From NCBI GenBank assembly GCA_021648845.1, contig JAKJHY010000008.1, positions 124,001 through 188,000 on the forward strand: a stretch of 64,000 nt of DNA, written 5' to 3'. The position numbers and the translations under genes are program-made. Shown piece after piece: positions 1-9,916 of this stretch. Source of the stretch: Mycobacterium sp. MBM (lineage in GTDB: Bacteria; Actinomycetota; Actinomycetes; Mycobacteriales; Mycobacteriaceae). Each line of letters starts with the position of its first letter. The stretch's first letter is position 1. The notes under the pieces were generated by a model. That model was given only the letters and a program-made list of their open reading frames with translations. It was not told where the DNA came from and made no database searches.

Positions 1-140
1 TGCCGGCTGCGGTGCTGGGTTATGTCCTGTCCCGCTACATGAATCGGATACTCAACCCGGCGCGTCAGCGGTGGACGGCGATCACCGTCTCACTGATCGG
101 GGCGGTGGTTCTCATCATCCAACAGACGGGTCTGCTATGA
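1..140 (+). CDS. membrane transporter, C-terminal end only
   Basis: Only the last 45 codons lie in the window; the frame is open from base 3 to the TGA at 138-140. The visible residues form a polar loop (SRYMNRILNPARQRW) and a final hydrophobic segment (AITVSLIGAVVLIIQQTGLL), as in the last membrane span of a secondary transporter. The stop overlaps the ATG of the following regulator by four bases (ATGA), so the two are translationally coupled. With a glucarate dehydratase downstream, sugar-acid uptake is a reasonable inference, but the family cannot be read from this end. Confidence 0.5.
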   Translation, partial: PAAVLGYVLSRYMNRILNPARQRWTAITVSLIGAVVLIIQQTGLL

Positions 141-931
141 CCGAATCCACTGCGCGCGCCGGCGTGAAGTCGGCCGTCCGCACCGTCGCGCTGCTGGAAT
201 ACCTCGCGGCGCGGCAGGACAAGCCCGCCCGCATCCGCGAGATCAGCGAGGCGCTGGGCATGCCGCGCAGCAGCGCACACGCACTGCTGCGCACTCTGAT
301 GGCCCAGGGCTGGGTGCGTGCCGATGAGACCGGCACGCTCTACGGGATCGGAATCCGGGCCCTACTGGTGGGCACCAGCTATCTCGACGGGGACCCGTAC
401 CTGCCGATGATCGCGCCGTTCCTCGACGACCTGCGCACCGACTGGGACGAGACCTTCCATCTGGGTCGCCTCGATGGCACCGATATCGTCTATCTGGCCA
501 CCCGTGAGTCCCAGCAGTACCGGCGCTCCACGAATCGGGTCGGTCGGCGACTGCCCGCCTACACCACCGCACTCGGTAAGGCACTGCTGGCCGAACGGGT
601 GGGGGCCGAGCGCCGCAGTCATCTGCCGGACGAACTGACAATGCTGACACCGCGCACCCTCACCTGCCCCGACGCGCTCGACGAGGCGTTGGAGACCGTC
701 CGCATCCGGGGCTATGCGACCGACGACGAGGAGAACACCACCGGGCTACGGTGTTTCGCGGTGGCGCTGCGCTACACCTGGCCCGCCCAGGACGCCATCA
801 GCGCCTCGGTGCCTGTGGCCCGGCTGACCGCCGAGCGTGAGCGGGAACTCGTCGCGGCGCTTTGTGCGGTCGGTGACAAGGTCAGCCGGGTGCTCCGGCC
901 GGTCGCCAACGGTGACAAGTGGTTCGCTTGA
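137..931 (+). CDS. IclR-family transcriptional regulator
   Basis: 264 residues, the usual IclR length. The N-terminal winged helix-turn-helix (about residues 12-70, with IREISEALGMPRSSAHALLRTL as recognition region) is followed by the effector-binding domain (about 85-255, motifs TALGKALLA and GYATDDEEN). The start is the ATG at 137, which overlaps the stop of the transporter. An in-frame ATG at 71 lies inside the transporter and is less likely. It probably controls the adjacent glucarate dehydratase operon in response to a sugar acid; the ligand is an inference. A 10-bp palindrome at 969-978, just upstream of that operon, is a candidate operator. Confidence 0.88.
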   Translation: MTESTARAGVKSAVRTVALLEYLAARQDKPARIREISEALGMPRSSAHALLRTLMAQGWVRADETGTLYGIGIRALLVGTSYLDGDPYLPMIAPFLDDLRTDWDETFHLGRLDGTDIVYLATRESQQYRRSTNRVGRRLPAYTTALGKALLAERVGAERRSHLPDELTMLTPRTLTCPDALDEALETVRIRGYATDDEENTTGLRCFAVALRYTWPAQDAISASVPVARLTAERERELVAALCAVGDKVSRVLRPVANGDKWFA

Positions 932-968
932 TGGGCTCGTTCGGCCAGGTCGACCATATCGGTCTTGG

Positions 969-1021
969 ATCAATTGATGCCATAACAGTGTTGGACTTGT
1001 ATCAACGGACGATTCTAGGCT
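969..1021 (+). promoter_or_regulatory. promoter and candidate IclR operator of the glucarate operon
   Basis: The 97-bp gap before gudD holds a perfect palindrome ATCAATTGAT (969-978), a -35-like TTGGAC (991-996) and a -10 TAGGCT (1016-1021). The -10 ends seven bases before the ATG at 1029, the spacing expected for a leaderless mycobacterial transcript. Assignment of the palindrome to the IclR protein is inference. Confidence 0.5.
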
Positions 1022-1028
1022 GGCAGGT

Positions 1029-2375
1029 ATGAGCGAGCGGACTCCCATTGTCACCGAGATGCGGGTCGTCCCCATCGCCGGCCACGACAGCATGCTGCTG
1101 AATCTCAGCGGCGCGCACGGCCCCTTCTTCACCCGGAACCTGGTGATCCTCAAGGACTCCGATGGCAATACCGGTGTCGGGGAGGTGCCCGGCGGTGCGG
1201 CCATCCAGACCACCCTCGAGGATGCCCGACCGCTGGTGCAGGGGCGCGGTATCGGCGCCCACAACGCGGTGCTCGCCGATATCCGGCGCACCTTCGCTGA
1301 CCGCGATTCCGGTGGGCGCGGAGCACAGACCTTCGACCTGCGCATCACCGTGCACGCGGTGACCGCCGTCGAGTCCGCGCTGCTGGATCTGCTCGGTCAG
1401 CACCTCGGCGTCTCGGTGGCGGCACTGCTCGGCGACGGTCAGCAACGCGATCGTGTGCAGGCCCTGGGTTATCTGTTCTTCGTCGGTGATCGCAACCGCA
1501 CCGATCTGGCGTACCGCAGCCCGGCCGACGAGGATGCCGGCGCCGACGACTGGCTGCGGATCCGCCACGAGGAGGCGATGACCCCGGCAGGGGTGGTGCG
1601 CCTGGCCGAGGCCGCCCGCGAACGCTACGGTTTCCGCGATTTCAAGCTCAAGGGCGGGGTGCTGCCCGCCGCTGACGAGTCCAAGGCCGTGATCGCGCTG
1701 GCCGACCGGTTCCCAGATGCCCGGATCACGTTGGACCCCAACGGTGGATGGCTGCTTCGCGATGCCGTCACCACCTGCCGGGAACTCACCGGCGTACTGG
1801 CCTACGCCGAGGACCCGGTGGGGCCCGAGGGTGGCTTCTCCGGTCGCGAGGTGATGGCCGAGTTCAGACGAGCCACCGGCCTGCCGACCGCCACCAACAT
1901 GATCGCCACCGACTGGCGCGAGATGGGACATGCCATCCGCTCCGGTGCCGTCGACATCCCGCTGGCGGACCCGCACTTCTGGACCATGAACGGTTCGGTG
2001 CGCGTCGCCCAGTTGTGCGACGCGTGGGGCTTGACCTGGGGATCGCACTCCAACAACCACTTCGACGTCTCGCTGGCGATGTTCACCCAGGTGGCTGCCG
2101 CGGCACCAGGGGACATCACCGCCATCGACACCCACTGGATCTGGCAGGACGGTCAACGTATCACCAAGGAGCCGTACCGCATCGTGGATGGCTATCTGGA
2201 CGTGCCCACCGCGCCGGGCCTCGGTGTCGAACTGGACGAGGACCGGGTGGCGGCCGCGCATGAGCTGTACCTGGCCGAGGGGCTGGGCGCCCGAGACGAC
2301 GCCGTCGCCATGCAGTACCTGGTCCCGGGCTGGAGCTTCGACAGCAAACGCCCCTGCCTGCAGCGCAATTCGTAA
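1029..2375 (+). CDS. gudD: glucarate dehydratase
   Basis: 448 residues, matching the enolase-superfamily glucarate dehydratases (about 446). It dehydrates D-glucarate or L-idarate to 5-keto-4-deoxy-D-glucarate. Visible signatures: the catalytic KxK in FKLKGG (about residue 206), metal ligands in LDPNGGW and YAEDP, the [11 protein letters not shown] block, and the catalytic His in SHSNNHFD (about 340). An enolase N-terminal capping domain precedes the barrel. It ends two bases before the GTG of the dehydrogenase gene, so they form an operon. The start is the ATG seven bases after a -10 element. Confidence 0.93.
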   Translation: MSERTPIVTEMRVVPIAGHDSMLLNLSGAHGPFFTRNLVILKDSDGNTGVGEVPGGAAIQTTLEDARPLVQGRGIGAHNAVLADIRRTFADRDSGGRGAQTFDLRITVHAVTAVESALLDLLGQHLGVSVAALLGDGQQRDRVQALGYLFFVGDRNRTDLAYRSPADEDAGADDWLRIRHEEAMTPAGVVRLAEAARERYGFRDFKLKGGVLPAADESKAVIALADRFPDARITLDPNGGWLLRDAVTTCRELTGVLAYAEDPVGPEGGFSGREVMAEFRRATGLPTATNMIATDWREMGHAIRSGAVDIPLADPHFWTMNGSVRVAQLCDAWGLTWGSHSNNHFDVSLAMFTQVAAAAPGDITAIDTHWIWQDGQRITKEPYRIVDGYLDVPTAPGLGVELDEDRVAAAHELYLAEGLGARDDAVAMQYLVPGWSFDSKRPCLQRNS

Positions 2376-2377
2376 CC

Positions 2378-3355
2378 GTGAAGGTATTCGTCGCCGACCG
2401 CAACCTGGTCCCACACCGTCTGCGCTTCGAGGCTGCGCTGCCGCCCGAGGCCAAGGTCATCTGGGCCGGCGGAGATCTCAGCCTGGACTGGCTGCGTGAC
2501 GCGCAGGTCTTCGTCGGCGGCCGATTCACCGCCGAGATGGCGGCCGCCGCCGAGAAGTTGCGCCTGGTGCACGTGGCCGGTGCAGGAACCGACCGGGTCG
2601 ACTTCAGCGCGCTCGATACTGATGTGCTGGTGGCCAACACCTTTCATCACGAGCGGTCCATCGCGGAGTTCATCCTGGCCGCCGCCATCATGCTGCGGCG
2701 CGGCTTCCTGCGCCAGGACCGGGCGTTGCGCGACGGAGTGTGGGCCAGTTCGGTCTACGACGACACCATCGCCCAGCCGCCGACCCTGCGCGGAGCCCGC
2801 ATAGGCTTCGTCGGGTTCGGTCACATCGGGCAGCAGGCCTGGAAACTGTTGAGCGCCTCGGGCTGCCAGGGAGCCGCCGTGACCGGATCGGGACGGGTGT
2901 GCGACGGTGCCGGCTTGTCGTGGACCGGTGATGTGTCCCGGCTCGACGACCTTGCCCGTGAGTCGGATGTGCTGGTGGTCTCGGCGCCGCTGACCCGCGA
3001 GACCACCGGCATGATCGGCCGATCTCAGCTCAGCGCACTGGGGCCGGACGGTGTCCTGATCAATGTCGGGCGAGGCCCGCTGGTGGACGAGAATGCGCTC
3101 TACGACGCGCTGCTCACCGGCCTGCTCGGGGCCGCCGCCATCGACGTCTGGTATCGGTACCCCGACGCCGCGAACGGTTCCGGCGCGGTGTGTGCACCGA
3201 GTGCGTTGCCGTTCGCCGAGCTGTCGAACGTGTTGATGACCCCGCACGCCTCCGGGGTCACCGCCGACACGTTCAAGGGCAGAAGCGACGATATCGCCGC
3301 CAATATCGGTCGGCTGATGCGCAACGAGCCGCTGCAGAATCTCGTTCGTCCCTAG
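2378..3355 (+). CDS. D-isomer-specific 2-hydroxyacid dehydrogenase (NAD-binding)
   Basis: 325 residues starting at GTG. The catalytic domain brackets a Rossmann fold: IGFVGFGHIGQQ (about 139-150) is the dinucleotide motif, VSAPLTRET precedes the NVGRGPLV block with the substrate-binding Arg, and TPHASG carries the catalytic His (about 290). The family reduces 2-oxo acids or oxidises 2-hydroxy acids with NAD(P)H. Its position directly after gudD suggests a role in sugar-acid catabolism, for instance on a 2-oxo or tartronate-type intermediate, but the substrate is not evident. Its stop overlaps the stop of the convergent esterase-like gene. Confidence 0.85.
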   Translation: MKVFVADRNLVPHRLRFEAALPPEAKVIWAGGDLSLDWLRDAQVFVGGRFTAEMAAAAEKLRLVHVAGAGTDRVDFSALDTDVLVANTFHHERSIAEFILAAAIMLRRGFLRQDRALRDGVWASSVYDDTIAQPPTLRGARIGFVGFGHIGQQAWKLLSASGCQGAAVTGSGRVCDGAGLSWTGDVSRLDDLARESDVLVVSAPLTRETTGMIGRSQLSALGPDGVLINVGRGPLVDENALYDALLTGLLGAAAIDVWYRYPDAANGSGAVCAPSALPFAELSNVLMTPHASGVTADTFKGRSDDIAANIGRLMRNEPLQNLVRP

Positions 3356-4506
3356 CCCAGCAGGTTGTAGATCAACCGGAAGTACCGGTCGGTGCGGGCG
3401 GAGCCCTCGATGCCGGGACCCATTTTGTTCATCACGTAGGAGATCGTGGTGCGTCGGTCCGGGTTCATCGACTGCCAGGACCCGCCCCAGCCGCCCCAGA
3501 AGCAGATCTTGCCGTCCGGGATATAGCCGATCGCCGGACTCGGCAGACCGTAACCGAGTCCCATCCGCAGGTGGTGGCCGGCCAGCACCAGATCGGGCCC
3601 CTCGATCTGGGTGTCGAAGATCCGCTCCGCAGTCTCCGGCTTGAGCAGCTGCACGCCACCGACGGTGCCGCTCAACGAGATCGCCGACAGGATCCGGGTC
3701 AGTGCGCGGGCGTTGGTGTGACCGTTGGCGGCGCCGATATCGGCGGCCCGCCACGCCGCAGTGTTGGCGATCAGCGGGTCGGGCGCGGGTCCGGTGAAGG
3801 TCTTGAGCATCTGCTCGGTCCACCGGTCCATCGGCGGGATGCCCTCGAACGGGTCGGCGGGAGCGATGATCTCGGCGATGCGTCCGTCATCCTCGGGCCG
3901 TGCGCCGATCTGGAAGTCCGCGCCGAGCGGTCCGGCGATCTCCTCGGCGACGAACCGCTTCAACGGTATTCCGGTGACCCGGCGTAGCACTTCCCCGATC
4001 AGATGGCCGTGGGTGAGCGCGTGGTATCCGGTGGCCGTCCCTGGCTCCCACCACGGCGCCTGCGCGGCAAGCATGGCGGTGGAGCGGTCCCAGTCCAGGA
4101 TGTCCTCGGGCGTCACCGGTTGTTCCCAGCCGGACAGTCCCGACGAGTGGGTGAGCAGGTGGCCGAACTCGATGTGCTGCTTGCCGTTGGCGGCGAACTC
4201 CGGCCACACCTCGGTAACCGGGGTATGCGCGTCGATCAGGCCGCGGTCGATGAGCATCAGCCCAGCCAGGGCGGTGATGTTCTTGGTCGAGGACCACACG
4301 TTGACGATGGTGTCGGCCGTCCATGGCCGCGTCCGCGCGGCGTCGGCGTACCCACCCCAAATGTCCACCACGGACTCGCCGTCGATATCGATGGCGATGG
4401 CGGCACCGCACTCCTCGCCGTCGGCGATGGCCTGGCTCAGCGCCTCGGCGAGCCGAGCGAACTGCGGTGTGAAGTGGCCGTCCACATTTCCCATACCCGA
4501 CATCAT
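3352..4506 (-). CDS. serine hydrolase of the class C beta-lactamase fold (family VIII esterase-like)
   Basis: 384 residues with no obvious signal peptide. The nucleophile motif SxxK is SSTK (about residues 72-75), and a conserved Tyr lies in GYHALTHG. A C-terminal block (ICFWGGWGGSW) takes the place of the lactamase KTG/HxG box. This pattern is typical of EstB-like carboxylesterases and LpqK-like proteins rather than true beta-lactamases. Three nearby ATG codons (4506, 4503, 4494) are possible starts. It lies 14 bases downstream of the OHCU-like gene on the same strand; no functional link is apparent. Confidence 0.82.
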   Translation of the reverse strand: MMSGMGNVDGHFTPQFARLAEALSQAIADGEECGAAIAIDIDGESVVDIWGGYADAARTRPWTADTIVNVWSSTKNITALAGLMLIDRGLIDAHTPVTEVWPEFAANGKQHIEFGHLLTHSSGLSGWEQPVTPEDILDWDRSTAMLAAQAPWWEPGTATGYHALTHGHLIGEVLRRVTGIPLKRFVAEEIAGPLGADFQIGARPEDDGRIAEIIAPADPFEGIPPMDRWTEQMLKTFTGPAPDPLIANTAAWRAADIGAANGHTNARALTRILSAISLSGTVGGVQLLKPETAERIFDTQIEGPDLVLAGHHLRMGLGYGLPSPAIGYIPDGKICFWGGWGGSWQSMNPDRRTTISYVMNKMGPGIEGSARTDRYFRLIYNLLG

Positions 4507-4520
4507 GCGCCGGGCCGCGG

Positions 4521-5069
4521 CTACCAGTTGTGGTATCCGCCTTCGGGACCCAGCATCCGTTCCAGCCGGCTGCGGCCGATCTTGGCCAGCTCGTTGCGCA
4601 GCACCTTGCGCTCCATCTCGGCGTCGTGGTGCATCCGGTCGGCCAGTGCGGCCAGTACATCGGCGGCGCAGTGCCCGTCGACGTACATCACGAAGGGGAA
4701 GCCGTACCGGTCGACATACCCGCGCGAGGCGGTGCTCAGTGCGGTCATGGTGGCGGCGTCGTCATCCCACACCGCGCACTGCTCGGCGTGCGATCGGGGG
4801 CTGCGCGGCCGTCGGCCCACATCGGGGCAGGTGTCCAGAATTTGGTCGACGGCGGCCTCGGGAAGTTCGAACAGCAGCGCATCGGCACGCCGGAACAGCG
4901 CCTCATGGTCGGCGTAGGGGCGCCCGCGGGCCAGGTCACGGGCCATCGCATAGCTGTTGCAGCACTCGTACAGCGCGTGCACCGCCTTGCGTTCGGGCAA
5001 CGTGTTGAACACGTCGAGGCCGATTCCTTGATGCAGCAGCACGCATCCATGATCGAAGGGCCAGGACAC
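4521..5069 (-). CDS. OHCU decarboxylase-like protein (ureide pathway fold)
   Basis: 182 residues. The region from GLDVFNTLPERKAVHALYEC to the C-terminus has the all-helical fold pattern of 2-oxo-4-hydroxy-4-carboxy-5-ureidoimidazoline decarboxylase, which finishes conversion of urate to (S)-allantoin. The YxxRYGFPFVM block and an SxxEQ box (SHAEQ) are present. The catalytic His of the HPxxG motif is replaced by Cys (LDTCPDVG, about residue 80), so activity is doubtful. No other urate genes are visible nearby. The first about 13 residues are weakly supported; an internal GTG start is possible. Confidence 0.72.
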   Translation of the reverse strand: MSWPFDHGCVLLHQGIGLDVFNTLPERKAVHALYECCNSYAMARDLARGRPYADHEALFRRADALLFELPEAAVDQILDTCPDVGRRPRSPRSHAEQCAVWDDDAATMTALSTASRGYVDRYGFPFVMYVDGHCAADVLAALADRMHHDAEMERKVLRNELAKIGRSRLERMLGPEGGYHNW

Positions 5070-5112
5070 GGCGGAGTTACCGCTTGTTACAGCGGTGAAA
5101 AATCACCGCAGA

Positions 5113-5601
5113 TCAGTGCCCGCCGGCCTTGAACCGTTCCACCGACCGTGCCAACTCGGCCTCGGCCTCCTCGCGGCCCGCCCAGTCGGCGGCCTTGACG
5201 TACTTGCCCGGCTCCAGGTCCTTGTAGTGCACGAAGAAATGCTTGATGGCTTCCAGTTCGAACGGCGGAACGTCGGCCAGATCCTGGATATGGTCCCAGC
5301 GCGGATCGCCGGCGGGTACGCAGAGCAGCTTGTCGTCGCCACCGGCCTCATCGGTCATCTTGAACATCGCGACCGGGCGGGCCTCGACGATGCAGCCCGG
5401 GAACACCGACTCGGGCAGCAGCACCAGCGCGTCCAACGGATCGCCGTCCTCGCCGAGAGTGTCTGCGAAGAAGCCATAGTCGGCCGGGTAGCCGAACGAG
5501 GTGTAGAGGTAGCGGTCCAGCTTGACGCGACCGGTCTCGTGGTCCACTTCGTACTTGTTGCGCGAACCCTTGGGGATCTCGATGACGACGTCGAACGACA
5601 C
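5113..5601 (-). CDS. ppa: inorganic pyrophosphatase
   Basis: 162 residues, the standard family I soluble pyrophosphatase length. It hydrolyses pyrophosphate released by biosynthesis and needs Mg2+. The diagnostic [10 protein letters not shown] metal-binding motif is present (about residues 51-60), as are [10 protein letters not shown] and [12 protein letters not shown]. The GTG start at 5601 is chosen because AAGGAG lies eight bases upstream and the N-terminus [11 protein letters not shown] then matches known mycobacterial proteins. The frame stays open far upstream, but that sequence is antisense to the divergent dacB gene. Confidence 0.95.
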   Translation of the reverse strand: MSFDVVIEIPKGSRNKYEVDHETGRVKLDRYLYTSFGYPADYGFFADTLGEDGDPLDALVLLPESVFPGCIVEARPVAMFKMTDEAGGDDKLLCVPAGDPRWDHIQDLADVPPFELEAIKHFFVHYKDLEPGKYVKAADWAGREEAEAELARSVERFKAGGH

Positions 5602-5667
5602 CGGCGTTGCTCCTTCGGCTGGCTTGGTCTGGCGGGTCCACCCTAGATGAGCGATACGCTGCACGTT

Positions 5668-7044
5668 ATGCGGCCCGCGAGATGGCGCCGATCCACCCAC
5701 CTGGTGATCGGCCTGGTGGTACTGGTGCTCGTCGCCGCCGTGGTGGGGGTCGCCGCGGTCGTGACATCCACTCGTACCTCGGCGAACAAGGCGCTGCCCG
5801 AGCAACCCGCCGCGGTGACGGCCGATCCCGGGGTCCGTCCGCTCGGTGAGGCCACCACCGAACCCACCCCGAAAGGTCTGGCCGCCACCCTGGCCGCCGC
5901 GCTGGCCGACCCCAACCTGGGCGCACTGACCGGCCGGGTGACCGACGCCGTCGATGGCACCGAACTCTGGGAACAGGGCGAGCGCATCCCGATGCAGCCG
6001 GCGTCGACGAACAAGGTGCTCACCACCGCGGCCGCATTGCTCACCCTGGACCGGGACGCGACGCTGACCACCCGAGTGGTGGCCGGTGACCGGCCCGGAC
6101 TGGTGATCCTGCACGGCGGGGGGGACCCGACGCTGTCGGCCGCCGCCGATGACGAACGCACCTGGTACAAGGGCGCCGCCCGGATCAGCGAGCTGGCCGC
6201 GCAGGTGCGCGAGCGGGGCGTCCGGGTCACGGCGGTACAGGTCGACCTCGGCGCCTACAGCGGGCCGACGATGGCGCCCGGCTGGGACCCGTTGGATATC
6301 GACGGCGGCGATATCGCCCCGATCGAATCGGTGATGCTCGACGGCGGCCGGACGCAGCCCGTCTCGCCGGAGTCGCGCCGTTCGCGGACACCCGGTCTGG
6401 ACGCCGGGCGCGCGCTCGCCACCGCGCTGGGGGTGGACCCGGCCGGGGTCACGGTGACCTCGATCGGGCCGGATGCCGAAGAACTCGCCGCGGTGCAGTC
6501 ACCCCCGCTCATCGAGCGGCTGCGGCAGATGATGAACGACTCCGACAACGTGATGGCCGAGTCGATCGGGCGCGAGGTGGCCGCCGCGCTGAACCGCCCG
6601 CGCAGCTTCGACGGGGCGGTGCAGGCGGTGCTGAGCCAGTTGCGTGGCGCGGGTATCGACACTGCCAACGCCACGCTGTTGGATTCCAGCGGTCTGTCGG
6701 TCGACAACCGGCTCACCGTGCTGACGTTGGACGGGGTGATCGCCGCTGCGGCCGGCGAGGACCAGCCGCAGCTGCGTCCGCTGGTCGACCTGCTGCCCGT
6801 CGCCGGCGGTAGCGGCACACTGTCGAACCGGTATCTCGACACCGAGGAGGGCCGGGAGTCGGCGGGCTGGCTGCGGGCCAAGACCGGATCGCTGACCGGC
6901 ACCAACTCGCTGGCCGGGATCGTCACCGATGCCAGCGGCCGGGTGCTGACATTTGCCTTGATCTCCAACAATGCCGGGCCGACCGGGCGAACCTCGTTGG
7001 ATGCGTTGGCCGCCAAACTGCGGACCTGTGGGTGCGGCGGATGA
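5668..7044 (+). CDS. dacB: D-alanyl-D-alanine carboxypeptidase/endopeptidase (PBP4 type)
   Basis: 458 residues. An N-terminal membrane anchor (about residues 8-30) is followed by the penicillin-binding domain. Catalytic motifs are SxxK (STNK in [11 protein letters not shown]), SxN (SDN in [11 protein letters not shown]) and KTG (AKTGSLTG). It trims or cross-link-edits peptidoglycan outside the membrane. An in-frame ATG at 5647 would add seven residues, but the start at 5668 puts the Arg-rich n-region directly before the membrane span. The stop overlaps the next gene by four bases (ATGA). It is divergent from ppa. Confidence 0.92.
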   Translation: MRPARWRRSTHLVIGLVVLVLVAAVVGVAAVVTSTRTSANKALPEQPAAVTADPGVRPLGEATTEPTPKGLAATLAAALADPNLGALTGRVTDAVDGTELWEQGERIPMQPASTNKVLTTAAALLTLDRDATLTTRVVAGDRPGLVILHGGGDPTLSAAADDERTWYKGAARISELAAQVRERGVRVTAVQVDLGAYSGPTMAPGWDPLDIDGGDIAPIESVMLDGGRTQPVSPESRRSRTPGLDAGRALATALGVDPAGVTVTSIGPDAEELAAVQSPPLIERLRQMMNDSDNVMAESIGREVAAALNRPRSFDGAVQAVLSQLRGAGIDTANATLLDSSGLSVDNRLTVLTLDGVIAAAAGEDQPQLRPLVDLLPVAGGSGTLSNRYLDTEEGRESAGWLRAKTGSLTGTNSLAGIVTDASGRVLTFALISNNAGPTGRTSLDALAAKLRTCGCGG

Positions 7045-8084
7045 GCGGCTCGGTCGGCGGTGCGGTCGATTGGACGTTTGCCGCCGATATCGGCGCGAAG
7101 CTGAGCAGGCCCGGGCCGGCGACCACGGATTACACCCGCGATCAGGCGATCAGCCAGCTCCATGAGTCCGCACGGACCGCGGAACTGCCGGTCCGCGAGG
7201 TCACCCACCTGAACGAGGGAGCCGAGATCCCCGAGTCGCGGGTCATCGACCGGCCGGGGTGGGTGCACGCGGCGACCCGGTCCATGCGGGTGATGACCGG
7301 CGGTACCGAGCCCGCAGGCAGCGGGCCCATCAGCGCACTGACCGCCAAGGTGACCGGCGCCCAGACCGGTGCCGTGCTGGCCTTCATCTCGTCGGGGATC
7401 CTCGGCCAGTACGACCCCTTTTCCGGCGGCGGTGAGTTGCTGCTGGTGTACCCGAATGTGATTGCGGTAGAACGACAACTGCGGGTCTCGCCGGCCGATT
7501 TCCGGCTCTGGGTGTGCCTGCACGAGGTGACCCACCGGGTGCAGTTCCGGGCCAACCCCTGGCTGGCCGACCACATGTCGTCATCGCTGGCGGTACTCAC
7601 CGATGACGGTGGTGAACAGGCCGGTGACGTCATCGGGAGACTCGCCGACTATGTCCGAGCGCAGCGCGGCGGTCACGCCGCGGATGCCAACTCTGCGGGC
7701 GTGCTCGGCTTGGTGCGCGCCGTGCAGTCCGAGCCGCAGCGCGACGCTTTGGACCGGCTACTGGTGCTCGGCACCTTGCTGGAAGGCCATGCCGAGCATG
7801 TGATGGATGCCGTGGGGCCGGCGGTGGTCCCGACGGTCGCCACCATCCGCCGTCGTTTCGACGATCGCCGCCAGCGCAGACAACCGCCGTTGCAGCGCAT
7901 CATCCGTGCCCTGCTGGGCTTCGACGCCAAGCTGAACCAGTACACCCGGGGCAAGGTGTTCGTCGACGAGGTGGTGGCCCGGGTGGGAATGGACCGCTTC
8001 AACGTCATTTGGACCGATGCCCAGACCCTGCCGCTGCCGACGGAGATCGAAGAACCGCAGCGATGGATCGATCGGGTCCTGTAG
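7041..8084 (+). CDS. zinc-dependent metalloprotease-like protein (DUF2342 family)
   Basis: 347 residues. The sequence carries an HExxH zinc motif (HEVTHRVQF, about residue 157) and a second conserved stretch LEGHAEHVMD (about 248) that could give further ligands. Families of this type in actinobacteria are annotated as zinc-dependent metalloprotease or F420-associated protein; the substrate is unknown. The start at ATG 7041 overlaps the dacB stop; a GTG at 7032 is an alternative. Its 3' end overlaps the tilS start by about 20 bases, so dacB, this gene and tilS form one operon. Confidence 0.87.
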   Translation: MSGSVGGAVDWTFAADIGAKLSRPGPATTDYTRDQAISQLHESARTAELPVREVTHLNEGAEIPESRVIDRPGWVHAATRSMRVMTGGTEPAGSGPISALTAKVTGAQTGAVLAFISSGILGQYDPFSGGGELLLVYPNVIAVERQLRVSPADFRLWVCLHEVTHRVQFRANPWLADHMSSSLAVLTDDGGEQAGDVIGRLADYVRAQRGGHAADANSAGVLGLVRAVQSEPQRDALDRLLVLGTLLEGHAEHVMDAVGPAVVPTVATIRRRFDDRRQRRQPPLQRIIRALLGFDAKLNQYTRGKVFVDEVVARVGMDRFNVIWTDAQTLPLPTEIEEPQRWIDRVL

Positions 8085-9019
8085 CGCAGTTGCGTGCGGC
8101 GGTGGTGGCGTTCGCCGACGCTCACCTCGACGCCGACGGGCGCTGGTGTGTGGGTTTGTCCGGTGGCGCGGATTCGCTGGCGTTGACGGCGGTGGCTGCG
8201 GCCGTGCGCCCCACCACGGCGTTGATCGTGGACCATGGCCTGCAGGCCGGTTCGGCGGCGGTCGCCGAACGTGCCCGCGGCCAAGCCGTCGATCTGGGAT
8301 GTGTTGACGCGCAGGTACTCCGTGTCACGGTCGGAACCGCGGGCGGCCCGGAAGCCGCGGCCAGGACTGCCCGCTACGCGGCGTTGCGGGCCGCCCGGGA
8401 CGGCGCACCGGTACTGCTCGCACACACCCTCGACGATCAGGCCGAGACCGTGCTGCTGGGCTTGGGCAGGGGTTCGGGCGCCCGGTCGCTGGCCGGTATG
8501 CGCGCCCACGACGCACCCTGGTGCCGGCCGCTGCTGGGCGTCCGCAGGCAGACCACGGTGGCGGCGTGCGCCGCACTCGGGCTCGCCGTCTGGCAGGACC
8601 CACACAACACCGACCCGCGCTTCACCAGGGTGCGGCTGCGCACCGAGGTGCTGCCGCTGCTGGAGGAGGTGCTCGGCGGCGGGGTGGTGCAGGCGCTCGC
8701 CCGCACCGCGGCCGCGCTGCGGGAGGACACCGAGGCACTCGATGCCGCGGCCGCGAAGATCGCAACCTCGGACGCCGATCTGCCCATCGAGCGCGTGCGC
8801 GGGCTGCCCGCGGCCATCCGGCGCCGCGTCATCCGGAGCTGGCTGCTGACCGGCGGTGCCTGCGATCTCACCGACGCCCAGATCCGCGCCGTGGACGCCT
8901 TGGTCACCGCGTGGCATGGGCAGGGTGGGGTCGCGGTGCCCAGTGGGTTGTCCCGGCAGCGCCTGTTCGCGGCCCGTCGCAGCGGCGCTCTGGTGCTCTA
9001 CCGGGAGCCGGTGCGCTGA
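8063..9019 (+). CDS. tilS: tRNA(Ile)-lysidine synthetase
   Basis: 318 residues. The N-terminal PP-loop ATPase motif SGGADS (about residues 31-36) marks an N-type ATP pyrophosphatase, and [16 protein letters not shown] is the TilS-specific block. The enzyme converts C34 of tRNA-Ile(CAU) to lysidine, so AUA codons are read as Ile. The ATG at 8063 lies inside the end of the metalloprotease gene, consistent with translational coupling. Hpt follows after a 19-base gap, a neighbourhood conserved in mycobacteria. Confidence 0.93.
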   Translation: MDRSGPVAQLRAAVVAFADAHLDADGRWCVGLSGGADSLALTAVAAAVRPTTALIVDHGLQAGSAAVAERARGQAVDLGCVDAQVLRVTVGTAGGPEAAARTARYAALRAARDGAPVLLAHTLDDQAETVLLGLGRGSGARSLAGMRAHDAPWCRPLLGVRRQTTVAACAALGLAVWQDPHNTDPRFTRVRLRTEVLPLLEEVLGGGVVQALARTAAALREDTEALDAAAAKIATSDADLPIERVRGLPAAIRRRVIRSWLLTGGACDLTDAQIRAVDALVTAWHGQGGVAVPSGLSRQRLFAARRSGALVLYREPVR

Positions 9020-9026
9020 TCCCCGC

Positions 9027-9032
9027 TACGCT
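9027..9032 (+). promoter_or_regulatory. -10 element for leaderless hpt
   Basis: TACGCT fits the mycobacterial TANNNT -10 consensus. Its last base is exactly seven positions before the GTG at 9039, which would make that GTG the first base of the mRNA. A GTG at 9033 would be too close to the -10 to be transcribed. Confidence 0.55.
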
Positions 9033-9038
9033 GTGACG

Positions 9039-9608
9039 GTGACTGCGGAGTTGTATCCCGGCGATATCAAGTCGGTCTTGCTGTCCGAAGACCAGATCAA
9101 AGCCAAGACCGCCGAACTGGCCGGCCAGATCGCCGCGGACTTCCGCGACGGGGGGCCCGATCAGGATCTGCTGTTGATCACGGTGCTCAAGGGCGCGGTC
9201 CTGTTCGTCACCGACCTGGCACGGGCCATCCCGGTGCCCACCCAACTGGAGTTCATGGCGGTCAGCTCCTATGGGTCCTCGACCTCTTCCTCGGGCGTGG
9301 TGCGCATCCTCAAGGACCTGGACCGGGATATCAACGATCGCGATGTGCTGATCGTCGAGGACATCGTCGACTCCGGATTGACGCTGTCCTGGCTGCTGCG
9401 CAACCTCGCCACACGCCGGCCGCGGTCGCTGAAGGTGTGCACGCTGCTGCGCAAGCCTGACGCCGTGCGTGCCGATGTGGAGATCGAGTACGTCGGCTTC
9501 GACATCCCGAACGAGTTCGTCGTCGGCTACGGTCTCGACTACGCGGAGCGCTACCGCGATCTGCCCTATATCGGCACGCTGGAGCCCAGGGTCTACGAGA
9601 GCCGTTAG
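9039..9608 (+). CDS. hpt: hypoxanthine (guanine) phosphoribosyltransferase
   Basis: 189 residues. The PRPP-binding motif [14 protein letters not shown] (about residues 103-116) and the flexible-loop sequence [11 protein letters not shown] are standard for HPRT. The enzyme salvages hypoxanthine and guanine to IMP and GMP. The start is set at GTG 9039 because the -10 hexamer TACGCT places transcription initiation there; GTG 9033 in the same frame would add two residues. It follows tilS closely but has its own promoter. Confidence 0.95.
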   Translation: MTAELYPGDIKSVLLSEDQIKAKTAELAGQIAADFRDGGPDQDLLLITVLKGAVLFVTDLARAIPVPTQLEFMAVSSYGSSTSSSGVVRILKDLDRDINDRDVLIVEDIVDSGLTLSWLLRNLATRRPRSLKVCTLLRKPDAVRADVEIEYVGFDIPNEFVVGYGLDYAERYRDLPYIGTLEPRVYESR

Positions 9609-9732
9609 CGTTCTGCCGGAGCCGGCGCTCGTCTTGCGGGTGCTCGTGCATCCCGCGATCCTCGGCCTCGGGCCGGTCGGATTGTCTCCGACGTCCCGAT
9701 CGATCCCCCTTGCGCGGCAGTGATGTTCGGCG

Positions 9733-9753
9733 TAGTATCGAACAAACGTTCGA
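9733..9753 (+). promoter_or_regulatory. SOS (LexA) box and -10 upstream of the 13E12-type gene
   Basis: Positions 9738-9753 read TCGAACAAACGTTCGA, a perfect TCGAAC-N4-GTTCGA palindrome, the known mycobacterial LexA operator. TAGTAT (9733-9738) just upstream fits a -10 element, so bound LexA would cover the promoter. The leader to the HNH ATG would be about 170 bases. Confidence 0.88.
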
Positions 9754-9916
9754 CCCATAGAGCTCCCGGTCGTGCCCCGGTGAGCATGAGACCGCGACGG
9801 GTGTCGCTAGAGAGAAAGGTTCGGGAGGCCGCCCCGTCGGAGCTGGCGCCTGAGCCGAGTTGCCTGGTCGAACGGTCATACCCGTGGGCACGCTGCTGTG
9901 AAAGCCGGTATCCGCC

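Noticed and set aside
5601..6114. extended N-terminus of pyrophosphatase
   Set aside because: The open frame continues upstream of the GTG but is antisense to dacB, and the normal protein starts at the GTG with its own ribosome site.
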